From Muricea muricata (taxonomy: Eukaryota; Cnidaria; Anthozoa; Malacalcyonacea; Plexauridae), in contig OY979718.1 in assembly GCA_963855995.1 (NCBI GenBank), positions 38,253,059 through 38,317,058 on the forward strand: a stretch of DNA of 64,000 nucleotides. The letters run 5' to 3'. Under the pieces are notes generated by a model that saw nothing but the letters and a program-made list of their open reading frames with translations, did not search any database and was not told where the DNA came from. Position numbers and translations under genes: made by a program. Shown piece after piece: positions 34,349 through 45,469 of the stretch. Positions within the stretch are counted from its first letter, which is position 1. Every line of letters begins with the position of its first letter.

Positions 34349-35523
34349 TACGGTGGCCCAGAGATGACATGCTATCAACACACTTAAATTTTTATTTTCG
34401 CGACTTTTTTCGCTACTTTTTTCGCGAGTCGCGACTTTTTTCGCGATTTTATTCGCGACTTTTTTCGCGATTTTATTCGCGACTTTACTCGCGACTTTTT
34501 TCCATTGAACTATAATAGATCTGGAACGATAAGTCAGGGGGGGAAATTGAAGCCGACTTTGTGTTCACTTTGCAGGTAGACCCAGTCCTTTTTAAGAATT
34601 TCGTGTAAAAAATATCATTTTTGTATCCGTAAAATTCTTTATTTAAATCTACTAACAGATCTCTAAGATTCAGAAATATTTAAACAATGACAGTTGAATT
34701 TATATAATATGTTATAAAATTTGACAAAAATCGTACTACCACGGAAAAATGTTGAAGCAAAGGCGAAAATTACGAAAAATCCGCCAGATTTTGGCTACTT
34801 TTTCTGAGTTTTTGAAAGTTCAAGTAAGAACCAAGACGTGAAACCACAGGAAATATTTAACTCCATGCAAAATACATCCGTGTGTGAAGTTTTAGGAAGA
34901 TGGGACGTTTTAGGTTCGAAAAAAATGCATTTAAAAAACATTGTTTACGAAAAACGCATGAAAAACGTCAATTTCTTCATGTTTTAAAAGGGTTAAAGCA
35001 AGGATTAAAAGTTCAGAATAAAGAGGAGTACCTGGCGTTCACTGCAAAATAAGTTTGGGACTGTCTAAAGGTTTCATTATATATATTTTTTTGAGCTCAA
35101 GAGCAAAGTTTTCTTTGACACGTACAAACATTTGTAATTTTTTAAAAATATTAAAGTCAAAATGCTCACTTTTTGCTGCAGATAGGTGTAAGACAGTTGG
35201 AACTAAACAGGAAACCTGGTCTGAATCCAAAATAATGATGTCTTTCGACAAAAACAGTGTATTTCTTGCCAATTTTTGCTCGAAAACAAAAATTCTCACT
35301 CCTCGAAAACCAAATCCGACCTCTCCCCAGTCTTTTTGAATGTTGATTTTCCTGCGCGCCGGCTTCAGCCAATCATAGGTTTAAAACACTGAAGTTATCG
35401 TTCCAGATCTATTATAGTTCAATGCTTTTTTCGCGATTTTATTCGCGACTTTTTTCGCGACTTTTTTCGCGACTTTTTTCGCTACTTTATTCGCGACTTT
35501 TTTCGCGACTTTATTCGCGACTT
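34349..35523. repeat. Left terminal inverted repeat with CGCGACTTTTTT array, split by a hAT-like element
   Basis: The tip TACGGTGGCC... is followed by ACACTTAAATTTTTATTTT and then about 15 imperfect copies of a 12-bp unit TCGCGACTTTTT (variants TCGCTACTTTTT and TCGCGATTTTAT). The array is interrupted at 34503-35424 and resumes to about 35523. Without that insert it is about 245 bp. Repeated subterminal motifs of this kind often bind transposase; here that is inference. Confidence 0.85.
34503..35424. mobile_element. Nested hAT-like non-autonomous element, 922 bp
   Basis: A 30-bp perfect terminal inverted repeat starts CATTGAACTATAATAGATC at 34503 and mirrors at 35395-35424. The flanking octamers CTTTTTTC (34495-34502 and 35425-35432) are identical, as expected for hAT, although the host array is itself repetitive. 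The inside has no recognisable protein. Confidence 0.75.
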
Positions 35524-35572
35524 GGACTTTGAGTTTTGTGATTGCATTGCAATCGTGTGATTGTCTGGACTC

Positions 35573-38500
35573 ATGGACGTCGACATGGCAACAAGCAAAG
35601 CATCAAACGAAACAGAGTCAATAGAAAAGGTACTAAATATGTTTAATTCACTGAGGTTTTTTTCGAATGCTATAATTAATATTGCCTTTTATACCACTAC
35701 TAATATATGAATGGGATATATTAATCATCAATTCATCATATGGGTTTAGGTGCGCAGATTTCTAACAGATAGAAATGTCGAAAAAAATGTTGTAGAGGTC
35801 TTCAGAGAAGAGAAGGTACAGTGCAATATTAAATAATTTACAAATAATTGTATTAAATTGCACTGCGCACTTGTAGTACTATTCCGGGTTTAAAATCAAA
35901 CGGCGATTACAAACTAGCACCGGCGCGAAGCTGGAGTGCGATTTATAGTCACACAAGCTTGATTATAGACCAAAATAGAACGACACGAAATGCAATTACC
36001 AATGTTCTACTCTATCATATTTATTTTGAAATCTTTTAAAATTATTCTTGTTCAGTAATACAAACGACTCCCCCCATAGGCAGCCCAAAACTTGGTGTAG
36101 AACGTTCTAAATGTCGATTTGTTGTTAAAACTGTCCCCATTCCTCTGAACTTGTCGCGCGCCATATTGAAAATCAATTCATATATTATAAACAACATGTT
36201 GTTGATTTTCAATATGGCGCGCGACAAGTTCAGAGGAATGGGGAGAGTTTTAACAACAAATCGACATTTAGAACGTTCTACACCAAGTTTTGGGCTGCCT
36301 ATGCCCCTGGATTTCGTGAAGTTCTGGCTTAGCAATGAAATTTTATCATAGAAATAATAGATATAGTCCATATAGTATGCATACTTCTATTTTTTCAACG
36401 TGAAAATTTTGTCGCCTCAAAATGGTGGATTTTTAAAGGCATTTTGACTAGTTTCAGACTCCTGCAAGAGAAAATTACGCGCGGCGAAAGGAGTGCGACT
36501 TTCGTTTTTCAAGCAATCTCGTTCCCCGAGCACGCGATCTTCTACGGGAAGGAACGAGTGGCTCTGGGATAATCCATAACCGGAAGCCCAGAATCTGGGC
36601 ATTGCTTGTAATGTAATATATACTGCGCATGTACGAAAGGCAACCGCGAAGTGTGAACCTTTTATCATCTTTGTTTATGTTTCAAAACTACATTTGTGCC
36701 TTTAAACGTGGTAATTAAAACCTGTCAATCAAACAGTTGGAACTGTGAAACAAAAAATGTGTAATTGACAAGTTTTAATTAGCACGTTTTAAAGGCACAC
36801 CTCTACGTTTGAAACGTAATTACGTGAACAAGTATGATAGGAGGATGTGTCGCGGCTTTTCATACATGCGCAGTACAAGTAATGCCCAGATTCTGCGCTT
36901 CCGGTTATGGATTATCCCAGAGAGATTGGGCTCTCGCGAGAAAAATTGGAGACATGATTCGTGAACCAGTACACATTCTATCGATATAGTATTTATTATA
37001 GATATCGATATAGTTATTACTAGTATTTTATACACATATAACAGGAATCATTTAAAAAAAATTATGAACCGGTGATAATCGAAACACAAGAGGGTGTATA
37101 CATGTTATAAACGTTTATCAGTTAGTTATGTGATAGAGTTTTCAATTGGTGCTGTTATCTCAATTATTTGTCTTACTTAAAGTTAAACGTCGGGTCGTCG
37201 AATTTTCTGTATAATATTCCTTTACAACTGTCAGAAACTCGCCTTATTGTTATTTTCAATATTTTGTCACGTGATAGTCGGTCAGTCTCACACGCTGTTT
37301 GTGGCGTCTTAATAGTTTTCAACTCAACTTCGGATCAAACAAAATCTAGGTTATTTTTATGTTACGAGTCACAAATGTATTGCCTATGACCTCATCATGA
37401 ATTCGAGACTGGGATCAAAGAACGGAACACTTGTGATGAACATGAAGGAATAACCAAAATATAAATATATTGTAAGCACTATAAATACATTGTAAGCACA
37501 AATATCTTGGAAACTGATAGCAACAGGGACCGCGGAGCGTATTTAAAAGTGGGATGCTTACCTTCCGTCCCTGCTTTGGGCGGCACTTCGTCATATTACG
37601 GCTCCGTGCCGTCGCTCGCAAAAAAAATTCATCCGCATCAAAAAGCGGGGGACCATGCCCCCCCCCCCCGGCTCCGCGGTCTCTCAGCAATAGTAAAACA
37701 AAAATACAGCATATTTCACACGAATAATTGTGCTTTATGAAGCGTGGACAAAAAGTGAGCGTTTCAAAGGTTTTTTTGAGCGATGGGAATTTGTTTTTCA
37801 AAACTGTGTATGCGGGTGGCACCCATGCAGACAATTCATCGGCATCTTTTTGAACTTTTTTCTTCATCTATTGGCTGGAATTTGAGAAAAACAATATCAC
37901 CTATTAATAGGTGAAGACAAGAAAGTTCAAAAATGATTATGTCAACACTGCAAAATGATTTTATTTTATTTTTTAAAATCTAGATGGATTTTGTTGCTAT
38001 TCAGAAGGCAACTGATAAAGACCTAGAAGTGCTTGGTTTGACAAAAAAAGGTGACTTGTTTGCTTTAAGGTCTTTTGTTGATTGCAATACAGCAAGTGAA
38101 AAAGTGTGTGAGGAACGCGTACAGAAGAAAAAGAAGTTGTTGCAACTTGCTAAGGAGATTAAGACTTCAAGGCAGAAAGAGAGACCTGGAAATTCTGAAC
38201 CTAATATGGCGCTGGCATCTGAGCTTGGTGTTGCTGAAAAACCGAAGTGTAGTACAAGAAAAATACAAGTTGGTTGGTTGCATTATGATTCTTCCAAGAA
38301 AAAGTACATATCAGTACGTTACTCTAAAGGTGGTGGTTCGCGTGAATTATCTGTGAATTTGAATGCAGGCCTCAGAGAAATCATTCAATCCACAAAGAAA
38401 CTTTTTTTTCCAGATGGAAAAAGTTTTCATGGCAATGCCATAGATATGACCTTCGCCCTTGGACGATTTGATTGCAAAGTTATAGAAGCGGAGAACCTTT

Positions 38501-41500
38501 CCATTGGAAAGTACATAAGTGATAACAAGTTGACAAGGGTTCGGCTGTACCTAATGTCAAAGCATGACGAGGAATGCAGTAGAGATGAATTGCCTGAAGC
38601 CCAATTTGCCACTGGAGGATCAACTAACAAAGATCATGTGAATGAATATACTACTTATGGTAGTATATATAGCAATAGGGATTCTCTTGTTGGCACATCT
38701 ACTGAAAGAGCACTGTTGAGAGAGCAACAAAATGAAGATTTACAAAGATCACTTGAAGAAGACCAAGCTAAAAATAGGCACGAAAGTGAAGAAACAGCTA
38801 AGGTAGAAACATTAAGGCGCCAACAGTGTTTGCAAAGTGCTCGAGAGTCAAGAGTTCCAGCTGCTCCTTCTCCTGGTATACCGTATGTTCGAGTTTCTGT
38901 CCGTCATCCATCTGTCGGTGTGCAGACCCGATCATTTTGTGAGTTTGAGAACATGGCAGCAGTGTACGATTGGGCAGGGAGTCTTGCACTTACTCCCGAA
39001 TTTTTCATCTTATCAAAGTGTGATGCTCCTGGTATATTATTTCCAGACACATCGGTTACACATGTAGACAAACATTTGTTAAGTATGACAGAAAGTGATT
39101 CCATGCCCTCGTATCCTGGAAATCACATAGACTTCATTGGATTTGGTTCAACTAAGCATGATAATCTGGAGTCACTGGGGACACCATTTTGCGAAACACT
39201 ACCAGCACTTTGCGTGGAGGTTGAAAATAAAAAAAGGGAAGGCTTGGGGATTATAGTTGTCAAATCTTTAGGCACTGTGTCTTTTTCATATGGGTGGTTG
39301 TCATAATATAGTAACTTTTAATTGGTTAACTTGTCAAAAATATGTTTAAATATTTACCCTCATCCAGTGAAATGTTCATGGTAATATCTAATTTTACCTG
39401 CTGCTAAACTGCAGTCATCTACCGCATGCGTAATATAGAATGATAAAGCAGCAGTATGTTCATGTTGCCACTATATACACAGCCAAAAACGCCACAGACT
39501 TGCTGCAACCTGCACGTTTTTGGCTGTGAACTGCGCATGTAAAAATTATGTGCGAATTAACTGTTTTGTTGATCCTGTTGCACGTACTGATCTGAAACTA
39601 CAACTGGATAAAGCTTCTGCCATACATAAATGAAGCCAATGGCGGCCATGTTGGACTATCCACTATAAATTGGTACTATTGACGTAGTAGAAGAGAGTTG
39701 TACAGTTTTAGGTTATCGGTGGGAGTGGATAAACATCGTGTGAATAAAAATTTTTTACAAATAATGTCTTTTTCGTTTTAAATTTGCCGCTGAATAACTA
39801 ACGAGGATAGTCCAAGATGACCGCCATGAGTTTATTATCACGTGTTTTAAAGCTTCTTAGAGCCATTAGAAAAGTCGTGGCAAGCTATGTCTTCGCAGTT
39901 AATATGGAAAAGTCATTTGCTTGATAATTTGACCAGTTTTTACATGTCGCGATTTGATTTGCAGAAATTTTGATCGATTATAGTATATCATCTCATTATA
40001 AATATTCTGGCTTCAAAATTGAGTCACTGAATTCAAAAAAATGCGCTATCCAGTTATTTTCCAGATCAGTAGTTGCAACTAAAAATTTATAAATATACAT
40101 CCTACGTAATTAAACCTCTTCCCCTGCAGGTTGCAGTTTCTCGAAGACAAAGACGTTCTGACAATTGAGGACAAACCACCTCAACAAATGCTTACTGATG
40201 ATGTCCAATTGTAAGTTAAAAATAAAATATTCAGCTTATTTGGAAAATTATCTGAAGCGCAATGTATATTAATGCGTACTGTTGTCACTGTCACAGCTTT
40301 TTAACATTTCAATATTGTCAGATAATTAATAATAGTCTCCTTAACATACCAGTCTCATTTGGTATCTCTTCTAAACTCAGAGACCACATCTATGCAGTAT
40401 GCCGCAGGTCTATATTTTGCATTATGTATTATCAATAAGATTTTTCATGTAATATAATGCTAATAAATTTGACGTAACTTTTGTCTTTGAAGGGAAAACT
40501 TTAGCGATGACCAGGACCTAATGTCACACGTAAGTTGTTTAAGTTCAAATTTCAAATCTAAGAGCAATATTTTAATTCACGAGGTAATAAACCAACCATC
40601 CACCTATTTTTACACGATAATACTGGACACTTGATGAAGTACGTTGATCGACTAGTAGATTCAGGTATAGGTGATACATGCATATATGATTTAGTAATCC
40701 CAGCGTCTAAGATGTCGTTTGGAATATTCAACTCGCAATTGAAATACCGTCTTTTGCACATCATTAATTTTAAAATATTGTACCTCAACTATTAAGTTTT
40801 TTTAAGGCAACCAGGTATAATTATAATTGTCACGTTTCGCTAGCTACTCTGTACGTGTTCGACAAATTAACGTACTCGCTGAATGTTGCAAATCGGTAGA
40901 GAATATTGGATGGACTAATCTTGCAAAAATTTATATCTCTTTGAACATAACTCAAACCCTATCCTAATAGCAACCCTGCCACTTTGTCATAGGAATGGAT
41001 GAATGGAGCTTTACAAATTTAAATCTCCATCAGTGGAGCTTGATCCTATGCATGACCAGGGCTCAAAATAACGGACGAAATGACTCAGGTGAAAATGACA
41101 ACTTCATTCAACGATCAAAATCTATTTTTACCAGTCAAAAATACCGACTTTGCATTTTTTGCTTTTTTTGTTTGCTCTCGTGTATAATTCTTGGAGAGCG
41201 CGCGAATATGTGGCCTTTCAAAATGACCGGTAAGGTAAAAATTAACCATTCAACATGTATTTTTTGGCCGGTCATTGTCCGTTGATCGGCTGTTATTTTG
41301 GGTCATGTGCATGGTCAAATTTCTAGATAAATGATAAACAAGTATATAATCTATTTCTATCAATCATTACTTATTTTACTCAGGACACAACAATAACATG
41401 TGCGCATCCCCAAGAGTCGTCTGGCCAAGTCCATGATTCATCCGATGTAAGTGGTGATTCGTATGGTGAATACACTGGATCACTTGCAGCTATTGAGAAT

Positions 41501-43183
41501 CACCAGGGATCAGTGAATGATCGAGGAAATGAGAATAACCATTCGAAACCTATTAGGTAATGTCTTATCTTCTTCCCTACACATGTCAAGTGTCCCAAAA
41601 AACATTAACATATTTCATATTTCCTATTCTATTAAAAATGACAAAGAATTTCTAAAGAATACAATTTTTAATGGCCCGCTTTGAGACACCCTGCACAACC
41701 ATGTGAGAACAAGTGCACTCCGTTGTCTGTGTATATGTATATGTATATGTATATGTATGCATGGTGTCCGCCGTGCTTATTTGACTACATACCCAAGAAT
41801 AAGGATCGTATTCAACTGATCTTATCATTTGCACAGATCTTGGCATGTATTAAGCCATATTCAAGCGACCGGTATGCAACATTATTGAAATCGTTTGAAC
41901 ACTGCGTTGAGCAATTTTCAACGATGTTGGATCAATTTTGACTATTTCCCTTCCAACACTGTCAACCCACGTTTAAACCGGGTTTTACACTTTTGAGTAA
42001 TTATGTATTCCATTTCGATAATTTCATGAATACTGTATGACATGTCGTTCCTTATTTTCTTCACAACTTTGCTAACAGGAAGGACATCGGGGTAAGATAG
42101 CTTCCAATTATTCCTGTTTCTTCCTTTTGTTAGGGTCTTGAGACTGAGACGATCCCGTGTTATGGAAGATCTTCTTAAAGAGTTCCGTACTGTAGATATA
42201 ATGACTTGTCAAATAAAAGTTATCATGATTGATTATCATGGAAACGCGGAAAAAGGTGTTGACTCTGGTGGCATCTTTCGTGACGCCCTTGCAATTTTTT
42301 GGCAAGAATTTTATATTTCTTGCTGCCTTGGAGAGAGAGGAAGAGTTCCGTTTTTGAGGCACGATTTCCAAACCGAAGAGTGGACAGCGGTAGCCCGCAT
42401 AATCGTCAGGGGATATTTGGATCTAGGATACTTTCCAGTGACACTAAGCCATGCATTTGTCATCTCTGCGATGTTTGGGGAGAAGGCAGTGTGTGAAGAT
42501 ATCCTTTTACGATCGTTTAAACAGTACCTTGCTCCGATCGATGAACAGTTATTATGCAGAGCGCTGGCTATTTACGTTAAGGATGGCGAAGAAGATAATG
42601 ACGACGGCAAAGATGATGATAGCGTAGACGATGATGGCGACAATGATGACCTCATTGATCTGTTAGATCGGTTTGGGTGTAGAACATTACCAACCAAAGA
42701 TAACATCCAAGGCTTGATAATGGAAATTGCCCATAAAGAAATTATACAGAAGGCACAATACGTTGCTGATTGTTGGAGATGTATTTTCAAGTCAGAACTG
42801 GGAATCTTGTCATCGGTAAAGAAAAAATTGGTGATATGTACGCGTCTTTGGAACCTACAACAAAGAAAGTGCTAGCCATGTTGGATGCTGTGTCGGATAC
42901 AAATGCAGAGCGATCGGCATTGGGTCATCTAAAACGCTTTATACGGGGACTGGACATTACTCAGCTCAAATCGTTTGTTATGTTTGTGACCGGTGGTGAT
43001 GTTCTATGTGTTCCAACAATTCATGTCGATTTCACAAAGCTGGAGGGATTTGAAAGGCGTCCAATCGCCCACACATGTGGCTGTGTTTTGCAACTTCCAT
43101 GTTCATACAACAGTTACACAGAATTACGCACCGAGTTTACAAATGTTTTGGCAAAAGGAAAGTGGCAGAATGACATATTGTGA
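35573..43183 (+). CDS. Transposon-borne HECT E3 ubiquitin ligase (SAM-like, Ub/UBX-like, HECT)
   Basis: Proposed exons: 35573-35629, 35750-35815, 37984 to at most 39303, 40130-40210, 40493-40529, 41384-41556 and 42134-43183. Phases agree at every junction except the donor of exon 3, which I could not fix. Start is MDVDMATSKASNET. A SAM-like domain spans exons 2-3 (VRRFLTDRNVEKNVVEVF, DLEVLGLTKKGDLFALRSF). A beta-rich module follows (VGWLHYDSSKKKYISVRYSK, FFPDGKSFHG, RVRLYLMS). Then a helix like the one before UBX domains (EQQNEDLQRSLEEDQAK) and a UBX-like fold (YVRVSVRHPSVGVQTRSF). The last exon is HECT: VDSGGIFRDALAIFW, KEIIQKAQYVADCW, and AHTCGC with the thioester Cys at 43076-43078. One base seems lost in an A-run near 42819-42828, shifting the HECT frame. 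The protein would transfer ubiquitin to substrates; its role for the element is unknown. Confidence 0.78.
36071..36308. mobile_element. Palindromic MITE in intron 2 of the ligase gene
   Basis: Arms of about 110 bp begin ATAGGCAGCCCAAAACTTGG and meet around AACAACATGTTGTT near 36190. Frames on both strands across it are mirror artefacts. Confidence 0.7.
36562..36922. mobile_element. Fold-back MITE in intron 2 of the ligase gene
   Basis: Outer arms CTCTGGGATAATCCATAACC (36562) and mirror (to 36922) enclose further inverted blocks: AATCTGGGCATTGCTTGTAA, and inner GTGCCTTTAAACGTGGTAAT against its counterpart near 36780-36800. Non-coding. Confidence 0.65.
37209..37320 (+). repeat. Dispersed repeat shared with 49560-49672
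   Basis: Both places carry AATATTCCTTT, CTGTCAGAAACTCGC and GATAGTCGGTCAGTCTC in the same order and orientation. One copy lies in the transposon intron, the other outside it. Family unknown. Confidence 0.55.
37526..37683. mobile_element. MITE with GGGACCGCGGAGC ends and a poly(C) run
   Basis: GGGACCGCGGAGC at 37526 mirrors GCTCCGCGGTCTC ending at 37683. Flanking octamers TAGCAACA and CAGCAATA agree at six of eight bases, suggesting a hAT-type 8-bp duplication. A run of 12 C residues (37658-37669) lies next to the right end. It is in intron 2 of the ligase gene. Confidence 0.55.
39639..39827. repeat. Inverted repeat, MITE-like, in a ligase intron
   Basis: TGGCGGCCATGTTGGACTATCC and its near mirror GGATAGTCCAAGATGACCGCCA bound about 190 bp of AT-rich DNA. 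A separate hairpin (GCCAAAAACG against CGTTTTTGGC) lies at about 39482-39526. Confidence 0.5.
41050..41315. repeat. Inverted repeat, MITE-like, in a ligase intron
   Basis: GCATGACCAGGGCTCAAAAT on the left and GTTATTTTGGGTCATGTGC on the right are imperfect mirrors, with further paired AATGACCGG segments. Non-coding. Confidence 0.4.
41728..41760. repeat. (TATATG)n microsatellite
   Basis: About five units of TATATG, inside the last intron of the ligase gene. Confidence 0.8.
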
Positions 43184-43291
43184 CTTTGGGAAACTTTGCG
43201 CATGCTCAGTTTGATATTGCTCAATATAGACCTGCGACTTTACATCCTGAAGGAACTGTTATGACGTTGCCCATTAATTTTATAGTATAAT

Positions 43292-43387
43292 TTCGTCATT
43301 TGAGACAGGCTGCGTACCTAAGCAGTAGCAACAGAATATGAATTCTGTTGCTACTGCTTAGGTACGCGGCCTGTCTAAAATGACGAA
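43292..43387. repeat. Near-perfect 96-bp palindrome downstream of the ligase gene
   Basis: Arms of 46 nt with two mismatches (core GCGTACCTAAGCAGTAGCAA) surround a 4-nt loop at 43338-43341. It starts 109 bp after the ligase stop codon. It could be a tiny MITE or a structured 3' end of the mRNA. Confidence 0.8.
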
Positions 43388-44138
43388 CCTTTTATCTGCC
43401 TCTAAATTAATATAAATGAGCTCAAACATACTCGCTGATTAATATTTGGTTCAGCAAATGAAGAGTTAGTCCAAAAGTCTACGATAAGATGCACAATTGC
43501 TGTTATTGTTGTTTTTTGTTATAGTATTATTATAAATGGCGTACTTGTAATGTGCGTGTAATGTTGTGTTATCATGTATACGCGGGTATTACTGAATTTC
43601 TAAATGTTACTGAAATTTTAACAAACTATAGCTGCTAGACGAGCTGCCTTTGACATACATATAGACAAGTTTACATAATTAAGTAAATGGCAATATTTGA
43701 AACAAAAAAGGCTGCATACGTAAAAAACTATAAGCCATGTGAAAAGCATCTCACATTCACAGCAGAAAAATGGAGGATGTCGATTTTACCAGAATGCACT
43801 GCGGACTGAAATCATTTAGAAAGGCAAATTAAAGACTTTTGAAAAAAGACTAAAGACAGAAGACAATAGGTTATTTTCTCCCTTCTGTTAAATTTTCAAT
43901 CATTGGCTCTGCATCTTGTCATCTTTTCCCAGCTAGTCTTATTTGATACCCGTAATTCTGATAAAATCGACATACCGTCATCCTTTTTGCCATGAAAGTC
44001 CGTTAAGAAACGGATTTTCGATTTAAAATATCAATATCTCAGCTGAACTTGTCTCAAAATCTTACTACAATATATCAAAATTTAAGTTAGCCATTTGCGG
44101 ATAACATGTAACTTATTTAGTTTTGATAAAGGCACTAG

Positions 44139-44282
44139 CACACTGCAATTTTTCTTGCCACTTGCAATGAGAGATGTAAAATTGTCAAGAGATGTAAAAC
44201 ATACCAAGCATTCTTCACTAATTAACATCTCTTAAGAGTAGAATTGCGTTGAAAGTTGCAAGAAATTTGCATTATGTGACAC
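44139..44282. repeat. Inverted repeat, MITE-like
   Basis: CACACTGCAATTTTTCTTGC and GCAAGAAATTTGCATTATGTG are imperfect mirrors, with a second AGAGATGT / ACATCTCT pair inside. Confidence 0.45.
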
Positions 44283-44355
44283 TACTTTAACTGCCCCAGT
44301 TTTTCCTGCTAGATTAAAAAAAAGAGGAGAAAATTTCGAAAGAAATACCGTTCGC

Positions 44356-44403
44356 CAATTATTTTCATGTGCAATTATTTTCATGTGCAATTATTTTCAT
44401 GTG
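44356..44403. repeat. Three perfect copies of a 16-bp unit
   Basis: CAATTATTTTCATGTG is repeated three times head to tail. Confidence 0.9.
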
Positions 44404-44598
44404 CAAATTTTATGTATAATCAAGTGAACATGAGCAGCACCAAAACAACTTACAGTAGGCTGTGCTGTGACGTGATCATGACCATGACACAAAGGTTAAT
44501 ATGATCCTTTAAGTAAAGTAAAGTAAAGGTAAGGTTCCATACTCTATGTAAATAACAAAACAAAGCAAAGCAAATTAAATTCCTATTCTCATGACCAG

Positions 44599-44670
44599 AG
44601 ATTTGCCAGGCTGAAACGGATTCTTGTAATGAATATGAGAACCTATATAACTTTTGATGATGCCATCAAA
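44599..44670 (-). repeat. Penelope-like element 3' fragment
   Basis: It matches 30890-30962 (AGAGATTTGC, CGGATTCTT, ATGAATAT, GCCATCAA in order), which is the 3' end region of the minus-strand Penelope-like copy. It sits in the spacer between the two transposon genes. Confidence 0.55.
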
Positions 44671-45044
44671 AAAATAGCATTTAAAAGAATTTTTATCAGT
44701 TAGGCTTCATGTTTCCTACGAAATTTAACTAACAAAAAATATTCTGAATGATTACTAGTTTTACATATTTGTTTAGAAATATGATATACTAATCATACCA
44801 AACGTTTTAGTGATAGTTGTCTGCCATATTGTGTAAAGAAATGGGATGCTTTTTAACTTGTACTTTTTAACTTATTATACTCTAAGTAATTATTTCAGTA
44901 TTTTTATATCTTAACTCTTGATTGTTGTAATATAGTTAATATTTAATCCTAATTGTATCTTGAGTTTTTCAGTCTTCCTTGCGTTGACTGCCATTCAAGA
45001 ATTTTATAATAAAATTTGAAAATTTGAAATACTTTTCATTCTTA

Positions 45045-45411
45045 GGGACCGTTCATTATTTATACCTTAGGGGGGCACCGAAGAGAAATTAAAAAAAGTA
45101 TATATAAAAAAATTACCCAACCGCTTTGGGTGTTCAAATTCTTTTTACCCAAGCTCCAATAGAAATCCAAGATTTTAAAGCTGCCTTGTAAACTTAACTT
45201 GAAATGACTGTTTTATTTGTTTTTGTCATTGCGTTTTTCATGTATATGTTATTAACTGCGTTCGTTTATTAGCTATTATTATTCATTGTAGTATGTTCTC
45301 GTATTCTCATTGGTCTTTTTTCTTCACCCAACCTTTTAGAGGTTTGAAAAATCAGCTACCCACCCAATTTCTCTTCGGTGCCCCCCTGAGGTATAAATAA
45401 TGAACGGTCTC
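45045..45411. mobile_element. MITE with GGGACCGTTCATTATTTATA ends
   Basis: Inverted ends of about 50 bp run on to CACCGAAGAGAAATT. Flanking octamers TCATTCTT and TCATACTT differ by one base, as for a hAT-type duplication. It lies between the ligase and transposase genes of the large transposon. Confidence 0.65.
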
Positions 45412-45469
45412 TCATACTTTGCAATTGCAAACCAGTATTTATCTGACAACACCTATGTGTGTTTGTGAG

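Noticed and set aside
36042..36371. Frame of about 109 codons in the ligase intron
   Set aside because: It spans a palindromic MITE and both strands give near-identical short peptides, so it is an artefact.
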